A stretch of 64,000 nt of DNA from Bartonella rattaustraliani AUST/NH4 (GTDB taxonomy: Bacteria > Pseudomonadota > Alphaproteobacteria > Rhizobiales > Rhizobiaceae). A program made the position numbers and the translations under genes. Within the stretch, counting starts at the first letter, position 1. Every line of letters starts with the position of its first letter. This document shows positions 61,935 through 64,000 of the stretch, piece by piece. The DNA is taken from NCBI RefSeq assembly GCF_000312565.1, contig NZ_CALW02000031.1, positions 124,001 through 188,000 of the forward strand, read 5' to 3'. The notes below the pieces were generated by a model. The model ran no database searches, was not told where the DNA came from, and was given only the letters and a program-made list of their open reading frames with translations.

Positions 61935-62281
61935 TTAAGAGTGATGTTTCTTCTTAAGCTCATTTCGCGTCGTTGTCCGTAAATTGTACACTGATAAAGC
62001 CATTGTGCACCACCATCTTTTCGTTTGTGAGAGTACAAGCTGGCGCCACCATTATATTTACCAGCCGCCAATGTTGCGCCAGCCCTTGAGGCGATTCATG
62101 AGAGGCATTCTTCCTTCTTTCCTCCATGATTTTTATCCATATGCAAATCCCTGCTGATAGTGTACAAGCAAGTAAAAAAATTGATTCAACATGAAAGAAA
62201 TTTGAAATGAGAGAATCTTAACAGTATTCGGGGTTGTAATTCAAGCTAAGAAACGACAGTTTATTCTTATAAATCAAGGTG
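61935..62281 (-). repeat. Integrase-end remnant, copy 15
   Basis: Read leftwards from ACCTTGATTTATAAGAATA; upstream block and start region, then in-frame integrase codons AAGKYNGGASLYSHKRKDGG and RREMSLRRN before decay. Like copy 12 it has no internal tandem duplication, and shows what the undamaged N-terminus encoded. Confidence 0.75.
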
Positions 62282-62512
62282 TTATATTCTTGATAAAAAC
62301 AATCATGAGACCCTCTTCAACTGCCTGAGATCTCCTTCCCATTTCTTTGTCGGTAGAAATTCTATGATCATATCCTATCGGTTTGGGAAGCACATCATGT
62401 GCTCCTTAAACTTCTAGTGCATAGAATTCCTTGATCTTTTTTATATTTTTAAAAAATTCAAGCAGAATGAATAGGATTTATACAGATAATTCCATTTTTT
62501 GCACAATGTAAT

Positions 62513-62764
62513 TTAGTGTAAAGTTACAATTTGAAGTTCATGTTCATTGGCTCCCGCTAGAGCAATAGAGCGCTCATCGGATAAAATGATCGGATAACCT
62601 GTTTCCCCAAAAAGAGCCCATACTGTAATACCTGGAGTCATTGGCGGAAGATCAGGAAAGTTTTTAGCGAGATCATCTGTACAAACCTTTTTTAAATAGG
62701 CAATTTGTCCCACTTCAGAGTAGGACTCATCCTGTACTAACAAGTTCTGTTTATGTTCTCCCAT
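62513..62764 (-). CDS. DUF1150 family protein
   Basis: An 83-residue protein of the DUF1150 family, often encoded beside small heat-shock genes in alphaproteobacteria. The conserved core is IAYLKKV, DLPPMTPGITVWALFGETG and PIILSDERSIALAGANEH. No membrane segment. Function unknown. The ATG at 62764 follows AAAGGA. It is 29 bases downstream of hsp20 and on the same strand, so the two are probably coexpressed. Confidence 0.88.
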   Translation of the reverse strand: MGEHKQNLLVQDESYSEVGQIAYLKKVCTDDLAKNFPDLPPMTPGITVWALFGETGYPIILSDERSIALAGANEHELQIVTLH

Positions 62765-62793
62765 TTCACTATTCCTTTACGTTTTAGCGTTTA

Positions 62794-63222
62794 TCACACA
62801 CTATTACTCACTTTGATAGGAATCTGCTTTATCTGTTTTTTTGATTTTGGTTGCTGTAGATTAATTGATAAGAGACCATTTTTCAACTCCGCATTTGTGA
62901 CGTGCATTCCCTCAGCAAGCACAAAAGTACGCTGGAATTGGCGCGCAGCTATACCACGATATAAATATTGACGATTTTGATTATCCATCTGTTTACCATG
63001 AATAATCAGTTGATTGTCGTCGAGCATGATACTGAGGTTGTTGACTTTAAATCCAGCAACAGCCAAAGTAATACATATATGATTTGCGTCGTCATTTTTG
63101 TGTAAACGCTCAATATTGTAGGCTGGGTAAGACTCATCGGCTTTGCCAATGCGTTGTAATATTTTCTCTACTGTTTCAAACCCTAAAAGAAAGGGATTGG
63201 AGAAAGGCGTCACATGTGTCAT
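62794..63222 (-). CDS. Small heat-shock protein, Hsp20/IbpA family
   Basis: A 142-residue alpha-crystallin-type chaperone that holds unfolded proteins. The N-terminal NPFLLGFETVEKILQRI and YPAYNIERL, the alpha-crystallin core (ICITLAVAGFKVNNLSIMLD, QLIIHGKQ, YLYRGIAARQFQRTFVL) and the C-terminal QIPIKVSNS with the I-x-I anchor match IbpA. I use the ATG at 63222, after GAGGATC; an ATG at 63240 is also in frame. First gene of a leftward pair with the DUF1150 gene. Confidence 0.93.
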   Translation of the reverse strand: MTHVTPFSNPFLLGFETVEKILQRIGKADESYPAYNIERLHKNDDANHICITLAVAGFKVNNLSIMLDDNQLIIHGKQMDNQNRQYLYRGIAARQFQRTFVLAEGMHVTNAELKNGLLSINLQQPKSKKQIKQIPIKVSNSV

Positions 63223-63340
63223 TGTGATGATCCTCTTCAAAGCGGCTTTATTTGACCAAATTTAAAAAAAGCGTTTGCTGCATCTTTGTCATATGGCGAG
63301 TATGGGTGATAACTTCAAGAGAGAAGATTAAGAGAGTTCA

Positions 63341-64000
63341 ATGGCTCAAAGAACAATAAAATTGTCAAAAATGCAAAAATCTTTTGAAACATTGTATAGT
63401 AAAGAGGAAATTGCAGAAATATTTCGTCGTTTTTCTGTTCAGCGCCCAGTTCCTAAGAGTGATCTTATTTATACGAATGTTTTTACTCTTTTAATTGCAG
63501 TTGTTCTTTCAGCCCAAGCGACAGATGTAAGCGTGAATAAAGCGACCAGGGAATTGTTTCGTCTTGCTGATAGACCAGAAAAAATGGTTGCATTAGGAGA
63601 AGAAGAGATTGCACGCCATATTCGTACAATTGGTCTTTGGCGTGCAAAAGCACGCAATGTTTACGCGCTTTGTAACTTTTTAATAGAGCACTATGGTGGC
63701 CAAGTGCCTGATAATCGTGAAGCACTGATAACACTTCCTGGAGTAGGGCGTAAAACAGCGAATGTTGTTTTAAACGTTGCTTTTGGGCAGCTTACATTGG
63801 CGGTAGATACGCATATTTTTCGCTTAAGCAATCGTCTTGGTTTAGCGCCTGGCAAAACGCCAGAAATTGTTGAAGAAAAGTTGCTGAATATTATACCGGT
63901 TCGCTATCTTCGTCATGCACATCATTGGCTCATTTTACACGGGCGTTATATTTGTCAAGCACGTAAAGCACAATGTACGCAATGCATTATTGCTGATTTG
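63341..64000 (+). CDS. nth: Endonuclease III (5' part)
   Basis: The first 220 codons are present; the gene runs off the right edge. Nth is a bifunctional DNA glycosylase/AP lyase for oxidised pyrimidines. The helix-hairpin-helix LPGVGRKTANVVLNVAF carries the catalytic Lys, and AVDTHIFRLSNRLGL the catalytic Asp. The iron-sulfur cluster region has begun (CQARKAQCTQC), with the fourth ligand near or beyond the edge. The start ATG at 63341 follows AAGAGAG. Divergent from hsp20. Confidence 0.95.
   Translation, partial: MAQRTIKLSKMQKSFETLYSKEEIAEIFRRFSVQRPVPKSDLIYTNVFTLLIAVVLSAQATDVSVNKATRELFRLADRPEKMVALGEEEIARHIRTIGLWRAKARNVYALCNFLIEHYGGQVPDNREALITLPGVGRKTANVVLNVAFGQLTLAVDTHIFRLSNRLGLAPGKTPEIVEEKLLNIIPVRYLRHAHHWLILHGRYICQARKAQCTQCIIADL

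Overview
The window is AT-rich chromosomal DNA of an alphaproteobacterium. Its gene content and order point to the genus Bartonella (Rhizobiales): a ChvI/ChvG (BatR/BatS) two-component pair ahead of hprK and two PTS genes, hrcA-grpE, dnaK-dnaJ, a ubiE-ubiB-coaBC operon, tamA-tamB, and many decayed phage-integrase fragments between housekeeping genes. The species cannot be fixed from this sequence. No tRNA, rRNA, CRISPR array or intact mobile element was found.

Layout. 1-2.3 kb: 5' part of accD, a CysZ-like membrane protein and a small hypothetical gene. 2.3-6.7 kb: a decayed zone with an unrecognised pseudogene, a 220-bp direct repeat, a serine-recombinase pseudogene split by an integrase remnant, and a GNAT gene. 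6.9-13.3 kb: coaBC-ubiB-ubiE and gyrB, leftward. 14.7-24.2 kb: a solute-binding protein, a ComM/YifB ATPase, and tamA-tamB. 24.8-33.1 kb: a second GNAT, then dapE, a YgjP-type peptidase, an alpha/beta hydrolase, infC and an ABC exporter, the last five enclosed by two inverted ~0.67-kb repeats. 33.2-37.9 kb: hemW-rdgB diverging from hrcA-grpE, then a dead 2'-5' RNA ligase gene. 39.2-43.1 kb: leftward chvI-chvG-hprK-EIIA-HPr. 43.5-49.7 kb: BON/LysM protein, copper chaperone, truncated integrase, dnaK-dnaJ. 50.7-64 kb: argB, an EamA transporter, lepA, dapD, a LOG-family protein, truA-fmt-def, rmuC, a lytic-transglycosylase-like lipoprotein, a DUF1150 protein, hsp20 and the 5' part of nth.

Functional themes are protein quality control (hrcA, grpE, dnaK, dnaJ, hsp20), translation start and maturation (infC, lepA, def, fmt, truA), lysine/diaminopimelate synthesis (dapD, dapE), ubiquinone and coenzyme A synthesis, outer-membrane assembly (TamA/TamB), and a regulatory chain linking envelope/pH sensing (ChvGI) to the nitrogen/carbon-type PTS (HprK-EIIA-HPr).

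The most unusual feature is a family of at least 15 related remnants of about 200-1000 bp. Each is the promoter-proximal end of a P4-type tyrosine integrase gene plus ~230 bp upstream, scattered through nearly every large intergenic gap. Many share the same internal 19-21-bp tandem duplication (1-3 units), which suggests the broken fragment itself spread. Two copies arranged as tandem pairs form the inverted repeats around dapE-infC-ABC, and one copy splits a resolvase gene. Other notable points are a ribbon-helix-helix domain fused to CoaBC, a probable AUU start codon on infC, an AccD lacking its zinc-ribbon cysteines, and a G9 tract in front of comM.
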